A model generated the notes under the pieces. It searched no databases, was not told the DNA's origin, and saw only the letters and a program-made list of their open reading frames with translations. From assembly GCA_034409055.1 (NCBI GenBank), contig DAOUMU010000563.1, positions 1 to 23,477 on the forward strand: a stretch of 23,477 nt of DNA, in the 5' to 3' direction. The stretch comes from DAOUMU01 sp034409055 (GTDB lineage: Bacteria > Chloroflexota > Anaerolineae > 4572-78 > J111). Position numbers and translations under genes: made by a program. Shown here one piece after another: positions 1 to 8,142 of this stretch (its first letter is position 1; every line of letters begins with the position of its first letter).

Positions 1-137
1 CGCACTAAAAGAGCAAAGCCCTATCGGGCTAAAATTTGACTTTTTAGGGTGCTTTTAGCATCCTTTGCTCTTTCAGCCCGATGGCTTTAGCCTCGGGCTT
101 TCGGTTGGCATTGTTCAAACTGTTATTGACCATTACA
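1..137. repeat. Left copy of a 137-bp inverted repeat bracketing the window
   Basis: This stretch is the reverse complement of 23329-23465 with three mismatches and no gaps (134/137). Matching stops abruptly at 137. The left copy may continue beyond the window edge. It contains three hairpins: 17-30 (AGCCCTATCGGGCT), 46-64 (arms AGGGTGCT and AGCATCCT), and 75-99 (arms AGCCCGA-T-GGCT and AGCC-TCGGGCT around a TT loop). It carries no believable gene. It could be one member of a dispersed palindromic family or the end of a larger element. Confidence 0.9.
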
Positions 138-163
138 AAAATGCTCAAAAAACCGGCTGTTTT

Positions 164-229
164 AGGGCGCTTCAGCGTCCTCATTGCCCTGTGGGTTGCT
201 CTCTCAGCCCGATGCTTTAGCGTCGGGTT
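164..229. repeat. Two further GCTTTAGC-type palindromes
   Basis: The palindrome at 164-181 (arms AGGGCGCT and AGCGTCCT) and the one at 206-229 (AGCCCGA-TGCT, TT loop, AGCG-TCGGGTT) repeat the same alternation seen at 46-64 and 75-99. With the 137-bp repeat they make a small array of REP-like hairpins with GCTT(T/C)AGC loops. No coding potential is seen here. Confidence 0.7.
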
Positions 230-323
230 TGCAGGCTACGATTTTCTTCCCCCAACCTCTACATGCGCTAGCTGGTCCGGTGCGAACGATTGGTTACGTC
301 TCCAGGTAAAATTGATTATATTC

Positions 324-351
324 TTGACTTCCACAAGAGTTATGATAAACT
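324..351 (+). promoter_or_regulatory. Candidate sigma70-type promoter for the dnd operon
   Basis: TTGACT (324-329) lies 16 bp upstream of TAAACT (346-351), about 40 bp before the dndB start. The -35 match is good and the -10 match is weak. It is the best candidate in the gap between the palindromes and dndB, but it is only a consensus-based guess. Confidence 0.3.
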
Positions 352-376
352 TCCAAATAATAAAATAAGACTTCCA
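327..376 (+). promoter_or_regulatory. Three phased ACTTCCA direct repeats upstream of dndB
   Basis: ACTTCCA occurs at 327-333, 349-355 and 370-376. The starts are 22 and 21 bp apart, about two helical turns, overlapping the candidate promoter and ending next to the dndB ribosome-binding site. The regular phasing suggests an operator read from one face of the helix. DndB proteins have been reported to repress dnd operons, so autoregulation is possible, but nothing here identifies the binding protein. Confidence 0.35.
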
Positions 377-388
377 AAGGTGGGAGAA

Positions 389-1519
389 ATGTCTGAAGCC
401 TTTAATTATTCCTTCACTGCCTTACGAGGAAAGCAAGCTGGCCGAGAATATTATGTTGTTATGTGTCCCTTGAAGCTAATCCCCAGAATTTTCCTGTTTG
501 ATGAAGAAGAACTCCCCCCCGAACTGCGCGCCCAACGAACGCTTAACCGTGCCCGAATTCCTGATATTGCCAATTACATGGTCCAAAATCCCAATGAATA
601 CGCTTTTTCCTCAATAACAGCCTCTGTTGACGGTGAAGTTGAGTTTGAGCCACTGAACAATACTGAACTTGGTCAAGATGTCGGACGCCTGGTGATTCCT
701 ATGACCGCTCGATTTGTGATTAACGATGGTCAACACCGCCGGGCTGCGGTTGAGGCAGCGCTGAAAGAGCGACCCGAATTAGCAGATGAAACGATTTCAG
801 TGGTATTCTTTTTAGATCAGGATTTGGAACGGAGCCAACAACTTTTTGCCGACCTGAATAAGCATGCTGTTCGTCCAACCAAATCCCTGGGGATTCTTTA
901 CGATCGCCGTGACCCGCTAGCCAATCTATGTCGTCGGATGATCAATCGGATTGATATTTTTAAGGGCTTAACCGAAACTGAAAAAACAACAATCTCTAAC
1001 CGTTCGAATAAACTCTTTACCCTATCCAGTATTTATCAAGCGACTGCAGAACTCCTCAAGAAAAAAGGAAAGGCCCCTAAAGTTACCAGGGCTCAAGAAA
1101 AACTGGCGGCTGATTATTGGACGGCCCTGGGCAATATTATACCAGAATGGCGTCTGGCCAAGGAAAAACAGGTTTCTACGGCGGAGCTTCGCCGCGATTA
1201 TATTCATGCCCATGGCGTAACCCTGCACGCCCTGGGCATCGTTGGCGCTAGCTTATTAGCCCAATATCCTCAAGAATGGCCAGAACGCTTACAGACCCTG
1301 GCCACCGTAGACTGGTGTCGATCAAATTTAGGGTTGTGGGCAGGACGGGCGATCATCAACGGGCGTATCAGCAAGAGCCAACAAAGTATCTCACTTACGG
1401 TAAGTGTGCTAAAATCCGTGCTCGGGTTGCCGCTTACGGTTGAGGAAGAGAAACTGGAACTAAGTCACCGGCAACATAAATCAGTTAACGAAAATGGGCG
1501 AGAAGGCGAGATTAAATGA
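389..1519 (+). CDS. dndB: DNA phosphorothioation regulator DndB (DGQHR-domain protein)
   Basis: DndB is the non-essential member of the dnd cluster and affects how much phosphorothioate modification is made; it has been reported as a repressor of the operon. The 376-aa product carries the family signature DGQHR at residues 113-117, within the context FVINDGQHRRAAVEAA. Near the N-terminus it has the GREYYVVMCPL segment typical of the family. The open frame extends upstream to an ATG at 290, but the ATG at 389 is chosen because GGTGGGAG sits just before it and the resulting length fits DndB. The stop overlaps the dndC start by 4 bp (ATGA), so translation is coupled. DndB lacks an enzymatic motif that I can identify. 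Confidence in the family is high; the regulatory role is from family knowledge. Confidence 0.93.
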   Translation: MSEAFNYSFTALRGKQAGREYYVVMCPLKLIPRIFLFDEEELPPELRAQRTLNRARIPDIANYMVQNPNEYAFSSITASVDGEVEFEPLNNTELGQDVGRLVIPMTARFVINDGQHRRAAVEAALKERPELADETISVVFFLDQDLERSQQLFADLNKHAVRPTKSLGILYDRRDPLANLCRRMINRIDIFKGLTETEKTTISNRSNKLFTLSSIYQATAELLKKKGKAPKVTRAQEKLAADYWTALGNIIPEWRLAKEKQVSTAELRRDYIHAHGVTLHALGIVGASLLAQYPQEWPERLQTLATVDWCRSNLGLWAGRAIINGRISKSQQSISLTVSVLKSVLGLPLTVEEEKLELSHRQHKSVNENGREGEIK

Positions 1520-2997
1520 CCGATATAAGCCTGGTTGATAACAGTCACTTGTTCAATCAAGATTATTCAATACTGCGACAGAAATCGCTGGACGAGATCT
1601 ATGATGAGATTGGCCGAGTCTACCTGTCCAACAACTACCCCTGGGTCATCGGTTTTAGTGGTGGTAAAGACTCCACCGCGGCTTTGCAACTGGTCTGGTA
1701 TGCCCTGGAACGATTACCTCAAGAGAAATTGACCAAACAGGTCTACGTGGTCGCCTCTGACACCCTGGTGGAAGCCCCGGCCATCGTCGAACGGATCGAT
1801 ACCAGCCTGTGCCGGATGAATGAGACCGCCCAGAAAGCCGGGTTACCCCTGACTGCCCATAAGGTTATCCCCGATATCGATGAGAGCTTTTGGGTGAATT
1901 TAATTGGCCGGGGCTATCCTGCCCCTTACCAACGCTTCCGCTGGTGTACCGACCGGATGAAGATTAAGCCAACGAACCGGTTTGTGATGGATAAAGTGAC
2001 CGAACATGGTGAGGTCGTGGTGGTCTTGGGCGTGCGTAAGGCCGAAAGTTTCACCCGAGAGCAAGTGATCAACCTCCACAAAATTACAGGCAGCCGCCTC
2101 TCTCGCCACTCGATGCTGCCGGGGGCGTATGTGTACACACCGATTGAGGATTTCACGGTCAAGGATGTCTGGGATTATCTGTTCTTGGAAGCCAATCCCT
2201 GGGGTGTGGACAATATGAGCCTGCGGGAACTGTATGAGAGCGCGGACGGCGAGTGCCCCCTTGTCATCGATACGCTGACCCCTTCTTGTGGCAACACCCG
2301 TTTCGGTTGCTGGGTTTGTACGGTCGTCGATAAAGACAAATCAATGGAAGCCATGATTGAGAGCGGTGATGAGTGGATGAAACCGATGCTGGAGTATCGC
2401 AACTTCCTGGCCAATACCCAGGACCCGACAGAAAAGGCGGGTATCCGGAGTTTGGTCCGCCGAGATGGACACGTTTGGATCAAGGAGGGGAAACTGATTT
2501 ACGGCCCTTATACTTTTGAATTTAAGCAAGCGTTACTGCGTAGACTCTTGAGAGCGCAACAACGGACTCGTGAATTGAGTGGCGACCCGACGATAAAGCT
2601 GATTCAGGATGATGAACTGCACGCCATTCGCCGCATCTGGCGCTCTGAAGAGAATGACTGGGCCGATCTGTTACCCAAAATCTACGAAGAAGAAACCGGT
2701 GAAAGGCTCAACTGGATCGACGATGACGCCAGTCTCTTTGGTACCCTGGAAGCCAGCCTGCTGGCAGAGATCTGTCAAACTCGTGAGGTCTCGCCAGAAC
2801 TGGTCAAACAGTTGCTGACCACCGAGCAGGAATATTACGGGATGCGCCGCCGCCATCGCATCTACAACCGGATCGATGCCCTGTTCCGGCGTGATTGGCG
2901 CAGCCGGGAGGAAATTCTGGCGGACCTGGCCGCTGACAATGAGACAGACTCTAAGGTGGCGGCTGAAGCTGAGAGGGACGTCGAGGTTGAGCAATGA
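1516..2997 (+). CDS. dndC: DNA phosphorothioation sulfurtransferase DndC
   Basis: DndC is a PAPS-reductase-like ATP pyrophosphatase that activates the DNA backbone and passes sulfur from an iron-sulfur relay. The 493-aa product has the PP-loop SGGKDS at residues 48-53 (context VIGFSGGKDSTAALQ). Candidate cluster cysteines are C144 (RWCTDRMK) and the C258, C265, C268 group (CGNTRFGCWVC), matching the conserved DndC layout. The length is as expected. The charged C-terminal third (about 350-493) is DndC-specific and has no motif I recognise. The gene overlaps both dndB and dndD by ATGA, placing it in a single transcript. The cysteine desulfurase that feeds sulfur to DndC is not encoded in the window. 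Confidence 0.96.
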   Translation: MTDISLVDNSHLFNQDYSILRQKSLDEIYDEIGRVYLSNNYPWVIGFSGGKDSTAALQLVWYALERLPQEKLTKQVYVVASDTLVEAPAIVERIDTSLCRMNETAQKAGLPLTAHKVIPDIDESFWVNLIGRGYPAPYQRFRWCTDRMKIKPTNRFVMDKVTEHGEVVVVLGVRKAESFTREQVINLHKITGSRLSRHSMLPGAYVYTPIEDFTVKDVWDYLFLEANPWGVDNMSLRELYESADGECPLVIDTLTPSCGNTRFGCWVCTVVDKDKSMEAMIESGDEWMKPMLEYRNFLANTQDPTEKAGIRSLVRRDGHVWIKEGKLIYGPYTFEFKQALLRRLLRAQQRTRELSGDPTIKLIQDDELHAIRRIWRSEENDWADLLPKIYEEETGERLNWIDDDASLFGTLEASLLAEICQTREVSPELVKQLLTTEQEYYGMRRRHRIYNRIDALFRRDWRSREEILADLAADNETDSKVAAEAERDVEVEQ

Positions 2998-5042
2998 TCC
3001 TTAACCGGCTCACCCTGGTCAATTTTGGCATTTACCGGGGACAGCAAGCGTTTGACCTGTGTCCCAGCGATCCCAGCCACCCCATCGTGCTTTTTGGCGG
3101 TAAGAACGGGGCCGGTAAAACCACCCTGCTGGAGGCCATCCGGCTCTGTTTGTACGGACCTCTGGCCCTCGATCAAGAAAACCGGCCCACCAAAGCGGAT
3201 TACCAACAGTACTTGCGCCAACGGATTCACCACGCGTCTAATCTGCTGATTCCCATCGATATGGCCAGCGTCGAGCTGGAGTTTGAGTACGCCGTGGCCG
3301 GAGAACGGCAAACCTATGCCATCAAGCGGGAGTGGCACAATGGGCCTAACCGGTTCAAGGAAATGTTGCAGGTGTTTGAAAATGGCCGCTTACTAACCGG
3401 GCTGGAAGTCGACCAGTGGCAGGATTTTCTCAAAGATTTGATCCCCCCCGGACTGTCACAACTCTTTTTCTTTGACGGCGAAAGAATCCAGGCTTTGGCG
3501 GAATCCGACCAGCGGACCAATAGCCGGACCCTGGCTCAGGCCATCAAAACACTATTGGGACTCAACATCGTTGAGCAACTCCAATCTGATCTGACGATCT
3601 ACCGCCGCCGCCAGCAGAAACGGGGCGACCTGGACTCGGCCGAACGGCAACTTGAGCAGCTTGAAGATGAACTGGCCGGCATCAAAAGCAAGCTGGCGCA
3701 ACTGGCCGTCAGGCAGAACCGGCTTAAGGATATGGTTCGTGAGATCGAGGACAAAATTCGACGGCAGGAGGATGAAATTACTCGGCTGGGCGGTGGTTTC
3801 GCCCGCCAACGGGACCAATACAAAGCGGATCGCATTCGGCTTGAAGCGGAAATCGAACAGGTCGAGCAGGCCATTCGCAACTTATGTGGGGACTTGCTGC
3901 CGTTCGCCATTGTGCCAGAATACACGACGAAGGTCAAAGAACAATTGCTGCATGAAGCTGAATTTCAGCAGTGGGAGGCCTCCAAAGCGTTTATCGAGCA
4001 GAAGCTGGATGTGATCCAGGATGAAATTGAAAACGGGGATTTCTGGCAGGGAACCGGGGCTGAGATATTTATTGACTTCCAAAAGGCAGTCAGCCAACGG
4101 GTGACCGAAACTTTGCAGCGACTGGTAGAGCCGCCGGAGCAGGTTCGCCAGACCCGGCTGCGGCACCGGGTCTCGGCTCCGGAACAAGGCCAGCTATTGC
4201 AATGGATCGAGACCAGCCAGACCCGCCTGCCCCGGCAGCTTCAGGCCTTGACGACCCGCCTGACCCGGCTGACTGAGGAACGGCATGAAACCGAGCAGGC
4301 CCTGCAGCGCGTGCCCGCCGATGATGTCCTGGCCCCCCTGGTGGAGAAACTGAACGGCCACCTTCAGGAACTGGGGGCCGCCCAGGCCAAACAAAAAGAG
4401 CTTGAAGAAGCGTACCGGAAGCTGGAACTGAAACAGACCGAGACACAGCGCAAACATACCCGCGCCCTGGAACGCCAGGGCCACGGCCAATGCCTGTCCA
4501 AACGGATTCAGCAAGTGGTGGATGTCGAGCTGGTGTTGGATGATTTCAACCGGCAGTTGACCCGGCAGCGGGTCAAGCGGTTGGAGCAGGCTTTTACCCG
4601 CAACTTCAACCAGTTGTGCCGGAAGAATCGCCTGATCGAGAGCGTTGAGATCAATCCCGACGACTTTTCGGTCACCTTGATTACCGCCGACGGCCAGGAA
4701 AAGCCGAAAAGCGATCTTTCCGCCGGGGAGAAACAGATTTATGCCATTGCCATACTGTGGGCGCTGCGCCAGGTTTCCGGACGGCCTCTGCCGGTCATCA
4801 TCGACACCCCCCTGGGCCGGCTGGATCGCGACCACCGCCAGAACCTGATCGAGCGATATTTTCCGCAAGCCAGCCACCAGGTGATCATTTTTTCTACCGA
4901 TACCGAGGTGGATGCCGAATTCTTTACCGCTTTGCAGCCCCACATTACCCGAGCCTATCACCTGGAGCACGACGAGCAACAGCAGGCCACCCAGGTAAAC
5001 CGGGGCTATTTTTGGGTCACGAACGGGAAAGGGGAGCCATGA
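2994..5042 (+). CDS. dndD: DNA phosphorothioation SMC-like ATPase DndD
   Basis: DndD is a RecF/SMC-type ATPase thought to power DNA-structure changes during sulfur insertion. The 682-aa protein shows Walker A GGKNGAGKT at residues 35-43, the ABC signature LSAGEKQ at 575-581 and Walker B PVIIDTP at 600-606, followed by a D-loop-like PLGRLDRDHRQ. Between these lie long Glu/Gln/Arg-rich coiled-coil stretches (about 190-300 and 380-500). I see no CxxC zinc hook in the middle. It overlaps dndC and dndE by ATGA at each end. The base composition is clearly more GC-rich than dndB. A second, distant DndD-like ATPase lies at 11400-13361 on the other strand; this copy is the modification-type one because it sits between dndC and dndE. 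Confidence 0.95.
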   Translation: MILNRLTLVNFGIYRGQQAFDLCPSDPSHPIVLFGGKNGAGKTTLLEAIRLCLYGPLALDQENRPTKADYQQYLRQRIHHASNLLIPIDMASVELEFEYAVAGERQTYAIKREWHNGPNRFKEMLQVFENGRLLTGLEVDQWQDFLKDLIPPGLSQLFFFDGERIQALAESDQRTNSRTLAQAIKTLLGLNIVEQLQSDLTIYRRRQQKRGDLDSAERQLEQLEDELAGIKSKLAQLAVRQNRLKDMVREIEDKIRRQEDEITRLGGGFARQRDQYKADRIRLEAEIEQVEQAIRNLCGDLLPFAIVPEYTTKVKEQLLHEAEFQQWEASKAFIEQKLDVIQDEIENGDFWQGTGAEIFIDFQKAVSQRVTETLQRLVEPPEQVRQTRLRHRVSAPEQGQLLQWIETSQTRLPRQLQALTTRLTRLTEERHETEQALQRVPADDVLAPLVEKLNGHLQELGAAQAKQKELEEAYRKLELKQTETQRKHTRALERQGHGQCLSKRIQQVVDVELVLDDFNRQLTRQRVKRLEQAFTRNFNQLCRKNRLIESVEINPDDFSVTLITADGQEKPKSDLSAGEKQIYAIAILWALRQVSGRPLPVIIDTPLGRLDRDHRQNLIERYFPQASHQVIIFSTDTEVDAEFFTALQPHITRAYHLEHDEQQQATQVNRGYFWVTNGKGEP

Positions 5043-5452
5043 ATCTAAACCGGCTGCGCGTCTGTGAAGAAGCCGACCTGCGCCTGCGGATTTTGAAGGC
5101 CCGGACCGGCCTGACCCCCAACATCCTCTGCCGCCTGGGTTTTTGCTTATCGCTGCAAGACCCTACCCCACCGGACCCGACCCAATACCCCGAAGACGGC
5201 CCCCGCGAGATCAACCGCTGGACTCTGACCGGCCAGTGGGACAGCCTGTTTGTGGCCCTGCTCAAGGAGCGGTGCGCCCAGGACGGCTTTGGCGAGGCTG
5301 ACTACGACGCCCAATTCCGGGCGCATGTCAACCGGGGGGTGTTGGCGTTGTATAAGCAGGTGCATGGTTTGGAGGATCTTGCTCGTCTTATACCGTCAAA
5401 AGAGGAGATGGCAATTGAAGGCCACAATGGCAGTCAAAGAATTAACGGTTAA
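5039..5452 (+). CDS. dndE: DNA phosphorothioation protein DndE
   Basis: DndE is a small helical protein of the modification complex reported to bind nicked duplex DNA. The 137-aa product has the family's conserved N-terminal core, RILKARTGLTPNILCRLGF, and a C-terminal segment HVNRGVLALYKQVHGLEDLA close to where DndE proteins normally end. The last 15 or so residues (EEMAIEGHNGSQRING) look like a species-specific tail and run into the start of the next reading frame. The start ATG overlaps the dndD stop (ATGA). A longer open frame reaches back to 4757 inside dndD, but it is out of frame with dndD and not used. The 3' end overlaps the small gene at 5427 by 26 bp. Confidence 0.92.
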   Translation: MNLNRLRVCEEADLRLRILKARTGLTPNILCRLGFCLSLQDPTPPDPTQYPEDGPREINRWTLTGQWDSLFVALLKERCAQDGFGEADYDAQFRAHVNRGVLALYKQVHGLEDLARLIPSKEEMAIEGHNGSQRING

Positions 5453-5515
5453 AGATTTGAAAGCAATTCTCTCCAACCTACCGGATGATACCGTGGTGGT
5501 GTTATCAAGTGATAT
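5427..5515 (+). pseudogene. 5' part of a small dndE-coupled gene split by the IS
   Basis: Starting at ATG 5427, inside the dndE tail, this frame reads MAVKELTVKDLKAIL... up to ...VVVLSSD at 5513, then runs into the insertion sequence at 5516. It is the N-terminal 29 residues of a protein whose intact paralogue lies at 16159-16404 (MATEITVKMLKEML...VLSRDIEGN). The other half is at 8143-8346. GAAGG lies 7-11 bp before the start. Overlap with dndE suggests it was translated as the last gene of the dnd operon. The family resembles short proteins of unknown function common in phages and bacteria, with an LPDDxxVxxSxDxEGNxxSP motif. The truncated frame would now end at a TAG in the IS (5538-5540). 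Confidence 0.8.
5511..5515 (+). repeat. Left target-site duplication GATAT
   Basis: GATAT at 5511-5515 is repeated at 8143-8147, immediately outside the two IS ends. Removing the IS and one copy restores an open frame reading VLSSDIEGNKFSP, which matches the paralogue's VLSRDIEGNAFSP. That is strong internal proof of the boundaries. Confidence 0.88.
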
Positions 5516-8142
5516 CATAAATGATTTTCCAGCGACATAGTGCGTCATTTGAATTGCGCAGAAGATGAAGGAATATCCAGGTGATAGGTAAAGAGCAGAC
5601 GCCACGGTTCACCATCATCCATAGGGATACGGATGTCTCGTTGGTTGAGGATGAGGCAGTAGCGCTCGTAGGCGGCCTGCATACGACGATCCTCAAACCG
5701 GTCGGCTACCACCAAGATAATCCGTTTCGTCTTGTGGCGCACAAACTCACCTGGCAGGTTCAACAGCCGCTTCAGGATGGTCTCTCGTTCCAGGTTGGCC
5801 AGTTTGATCTGGTAGAGTTCTGCCACATCGGTACTGAGTGGTTCTCCCTCCCGTCCTTTGGCCGTGGAGCGCTTGTCCTGTCGTTGCCGTTCGGCGGCTT
5901 GCTTTTCGGCTTCTTCCTTCAGCACAGGCTTGAGCGCTTGTTCGATGAAGTCATCCAGCAACGTTTCCTGGGCGGTGAAGACCTCCAGTTTCAGTTGGGT
6001 CAGAATGGACTCACGTGCCAGGTCCAATTCTGCGACTGGCTTTTGCTCTGGGCCAGGTCCGTTGCCTTCGGCCCAATTCAACAAGCTATCCAGTTCCTTC
6101 AGCCGAGCGGTGGCTTCTTGGATACGACGCTTCAGGTCTTTGGCCACCTTTTTCAAGTCCCGGATGCCCAAGTCCAGCCCATTGGTCGGGGCCTCTTCTT
6201 GGCGCAAATGTGCCAATTCTCGCTCCACCTGTCTCAATCGGGCCTGGTCATTGGCTTGACGGGTGGCGACCTGGCGGCGGTTTTTCAGCCAGCGCTGCCG
6301 TTGTTCCTCATCCGGTTTCTCCTGTTCACTGAAGCACAGATGGGCGTCTCCACCGCCAAAGGCGGACCAGTTGAGCCGACGCTGCAACTGTTTGAGCAGA
6401 ATTTCCACCCGCTGTCGAAAGCGCAGTCCATCGACCACGGCCTCCTGGTCCATCTGCTCTGGCCCGACCCCAACCACCAAGCGGACCCGCTTCTTACTAC
6501 CGGGCTGACCATCCCACTCCACCACACACCGGATCGGCTGCTCCAGCTCATAGAGGCTCAACTCGGTGTCAAGACGATAACCGACCACGCGGGTCACCCT
6601 CTGGCCGCTGGCCTCGTCCCACCCCTTGACGGTGACCGGGTGCTGTTTGAGTTCTGCTTCACTCACGCTGGCCACTGCCTCCCGGATGGTCTTGACATCC
6701 TTGCCCCAGGTCAGCAACTTTGGCCCCGCCTGCAAAGCCCAGCAGATGACAGCTTTGACGCTCCACCAGCGGTCAGCGATGACCAGTTCCAATTGCCAGC
6801 CGGGGCAGACCCGATCCAGTCCCCCATTGATGAGCTTGACCACGCGTTGGATCACGGTCAATGGGCTGACATCCGAAGGCCCCAAGGGGCAGGTTACAGC
6901 GTGTCCGGTGTCTACATCCTGGGCCATATGGCGACGGAAGGCTTTGCAGACCCCGTAGCGGGTTCCGTGCTTTGTCTGGGCAATCGGCTCGCGGCGGAAG
7001 ACAGCATTGACATAATCATCCAGGTAAATCGCCCGGCCTTGGATCAGGCCGTTTCGTATCCGCTGGGCCACTGCTTCTTCTTGGTAATCCTGCAGGCGGG
7101 TAATGGCCTCCTCTGGCCCATCCGAACGGGGCACAATCACTTTTTCCTGGGCCTGCTGGGCCACCGCCCTCAGCCAGTGACACAAACTGCTCGCCGACAA
7201 CCCGGCACAACCACTCAACAGTCCTCGAACCTGCGACCAGGCGAAGTACTTGACTTGGCTCAAGCGTTCTCCTCCGCTCACCAGCAGGTAGACCAGCAAG
7301 ACATGCCACACTCGCCCAGCCGACCACTGGCTCAAGACCGGCAAAGAAGACCCCACCAGCCGCTTGAGGCTCTCGTAGGCCCCATTGAGCGCCAAATGCG
7401 CCACCCCCAAAGCGGGACCCACCACGCCTCGCTCTGGCCTTTGCCATTCGCCCGGACGGCTGTCGTTCAGCACCTTCGCCAACGGTTCCCCCGCCACCCC
7501 AGCCCAGTAGGCCCGCTGCCGCTCCCCATCCAGGTAGGCCGCCACCTCGGCCGCCAGCCCAGCCTCCTCGGCCGCTCGCCAGCCCATCTCATGCAACTGC
7601 CGCCCGACCGTGCGGTCATCCACCCCATCGCCCAGTTGGATGGCCAACCCCCGTTCGCTGTTTCTCTCCCCTCGCACCAGGTTCAGCGTGGCTTGGCGGA
7701 TCAAGGCAGGCTTGTGGGGCTCCATCCGGTAGTCACGCTGTTGCCCCGGATTGAAGTGTCGTCGATCCATCAACTCAGCACTGTTCCCCCCCTGGGCGTA
7801 TGTGGCCACATAGCTCTCAACGGTGCGAGGCCTCACCCCTTGCACCTCCGACGCTTCTTCGACGCTGATGATTTGGCTGTCCACCAGCCAAGTGGTGATA
7901 ACCTTCAGCCCCTCCCGATCCTGGTCTCGCAACGAGACCAGCCTTTGTCCAGCCAGCGTGACCCAGAGGCGACCACTTCCCCTATCCGGTTGCAGTGTCA
8001 GTCGTGGCATCGCCGTTCCCTCCCAGAGATAAAGACAGTTATGCCACAAAACAGCCAATTTGTTAAACAACCACCAGTGTTGCCTCTGCACAATTCAAAT
8101 GACGCACTTTGCCTCTCCTACGAGGGGGAAAAATCATTTATG
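5516..8142 (-). mobile_element. Insertion sequence, 2,627 bp, unassigned family
   Basis: The element is bounded by GATAT duplications and by terminal inverted repeats beginning CATAAATGATTTT. The left repeat is 5516-5530. The right, read from 8142 inward, is the same with one extra T before CC. Inside is a second, stronger inverted repeat, AGTGCGTCATTTGAATTG at 5539-5556 and its complement at 8091-8108, extending to 22/23 matches over 5539-5561 and 8086-8108. The spacers between outer and inner repeats differ, 8 bp on the left and about 18 bp on the right. The only gene is a long transposase on the - strand. It interrupts the small gene downstream of dndE and is intact as far as can be read, so insertion may be recent. 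Confidence 0.88.
5545..8010 (-). CDS. Putative DDE-type transposase, 821 aa
   Basis: This is the sole gene of the insertion sequence and would cut and join its ends. The start at 8010 is chosen because GGGAGGGAACGGCG immediately precedes it; the frame stays open to 8091 but has no better site. Residues about 49-75 (ISVEEASEVQGVRPRTVESY) look like a helix-turn-helix. A candidate catalytic triad is D331 or D332 (AIYLDDYVNAVF), D413 (LVIADRWW) and E536 (FRQRVEILLK), a spacing that fits an RNase H-fold transposase. After about residue 560 comes a long charged, probably coiled-coil domain that ordinary IS4-like enzymes lack. The last four codons lie in the inner inverted repeat. I do not recognise the IS family, and I assign transposase mainly from the surrounding element. 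The antisense strand is also open for over 900 codons, a codon-bias artefact. Confidence 0.8.
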   Translation of the reverse strand: MPRLTLQPDRGSGRLWVTLAGQRLVSLRDQDREGLKVITTWLVDSQIISVEEASEVQGVRPRTVESYVATYAQGGNSAELMDRRHFNPGQQRDYRMEPHKPALIRQATLNLVRGERNSERGLAIQLGDGVDDRTVGRQLHEMGWRAAEEAGLAAEVAAYLDGERQRAYWAGVAGEPLAKVLNDSRPGEWQRPERGVVGPALGVAHLALNGAYESLKRLVGSSLPVLSQWSAGRVWHVLLVYLLVSGGERLSQVKYFAWSQVRGLLSGCAGLSASSLCHWLRAVAQQAQEKVIVPRSDGPEEAITRLQDYQEEAVAQRIRNGLIQGRAIYLDDYVNAVFRREPIAQTKHGTRYGVCKAFRRHMAQDVDTGHAVTCPLGPSDVSPLTVIQRVVKLINGGLDRVCPGWQLELVIADRWWSVKAVICWALQAGPKLLTWGKDVKTIREAVASVSEAELKQHPVTVKGWDEASGQRVTRVVGYRLDTELSLYELEQPIRCVVEWDGQPGSKKRVRLVVGVGPEQMDQEAVVDGLRFRQRVEILLKQLQRRLNWSAFGGGDAHLCFSEQEKPDEEQRQRWLKNRRQVATRQANDQARLRQVERELAHLRQEEAPTNGLDLGIRDLKKVAKDLKRRIQEATARLKELDSLLNWAEGNGPGPEQKPVAELDLARESILTQLKLEVFTAQETLLDDFIEQALKPVLKEEAEKQAAERQRQDKRSTAKGREGEPLSTDVAELYQIKLANLERETILKRLLNLPGEFVRHKTKRIILVVADRFEDRRMQAAYERYCLILNQRDIRIPMDDGEPWRLLFTYHLDIPSSSAQFK

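Noticed and set aside
81..368. A 95-codon frame at the left edge
   Set aside because: It runs through the palindromic repeat array and the dndB promoter; the peptide simply reflects repeat sequence.
290..388. A longer dndB start at ATG 290
   Set aside because: It has no ribosome-binding site, would contain the candidate promoter and gives a length above the family norm; the ATG at 389 follows GGTGGGAG.
4194..4979. A 261-codon frame on the - strand inside dndD
   Set aside because: It is a shadow of GC-rich dndD codons with no ribosome-binding site and a low-complexity Gly/Leu-rich product.
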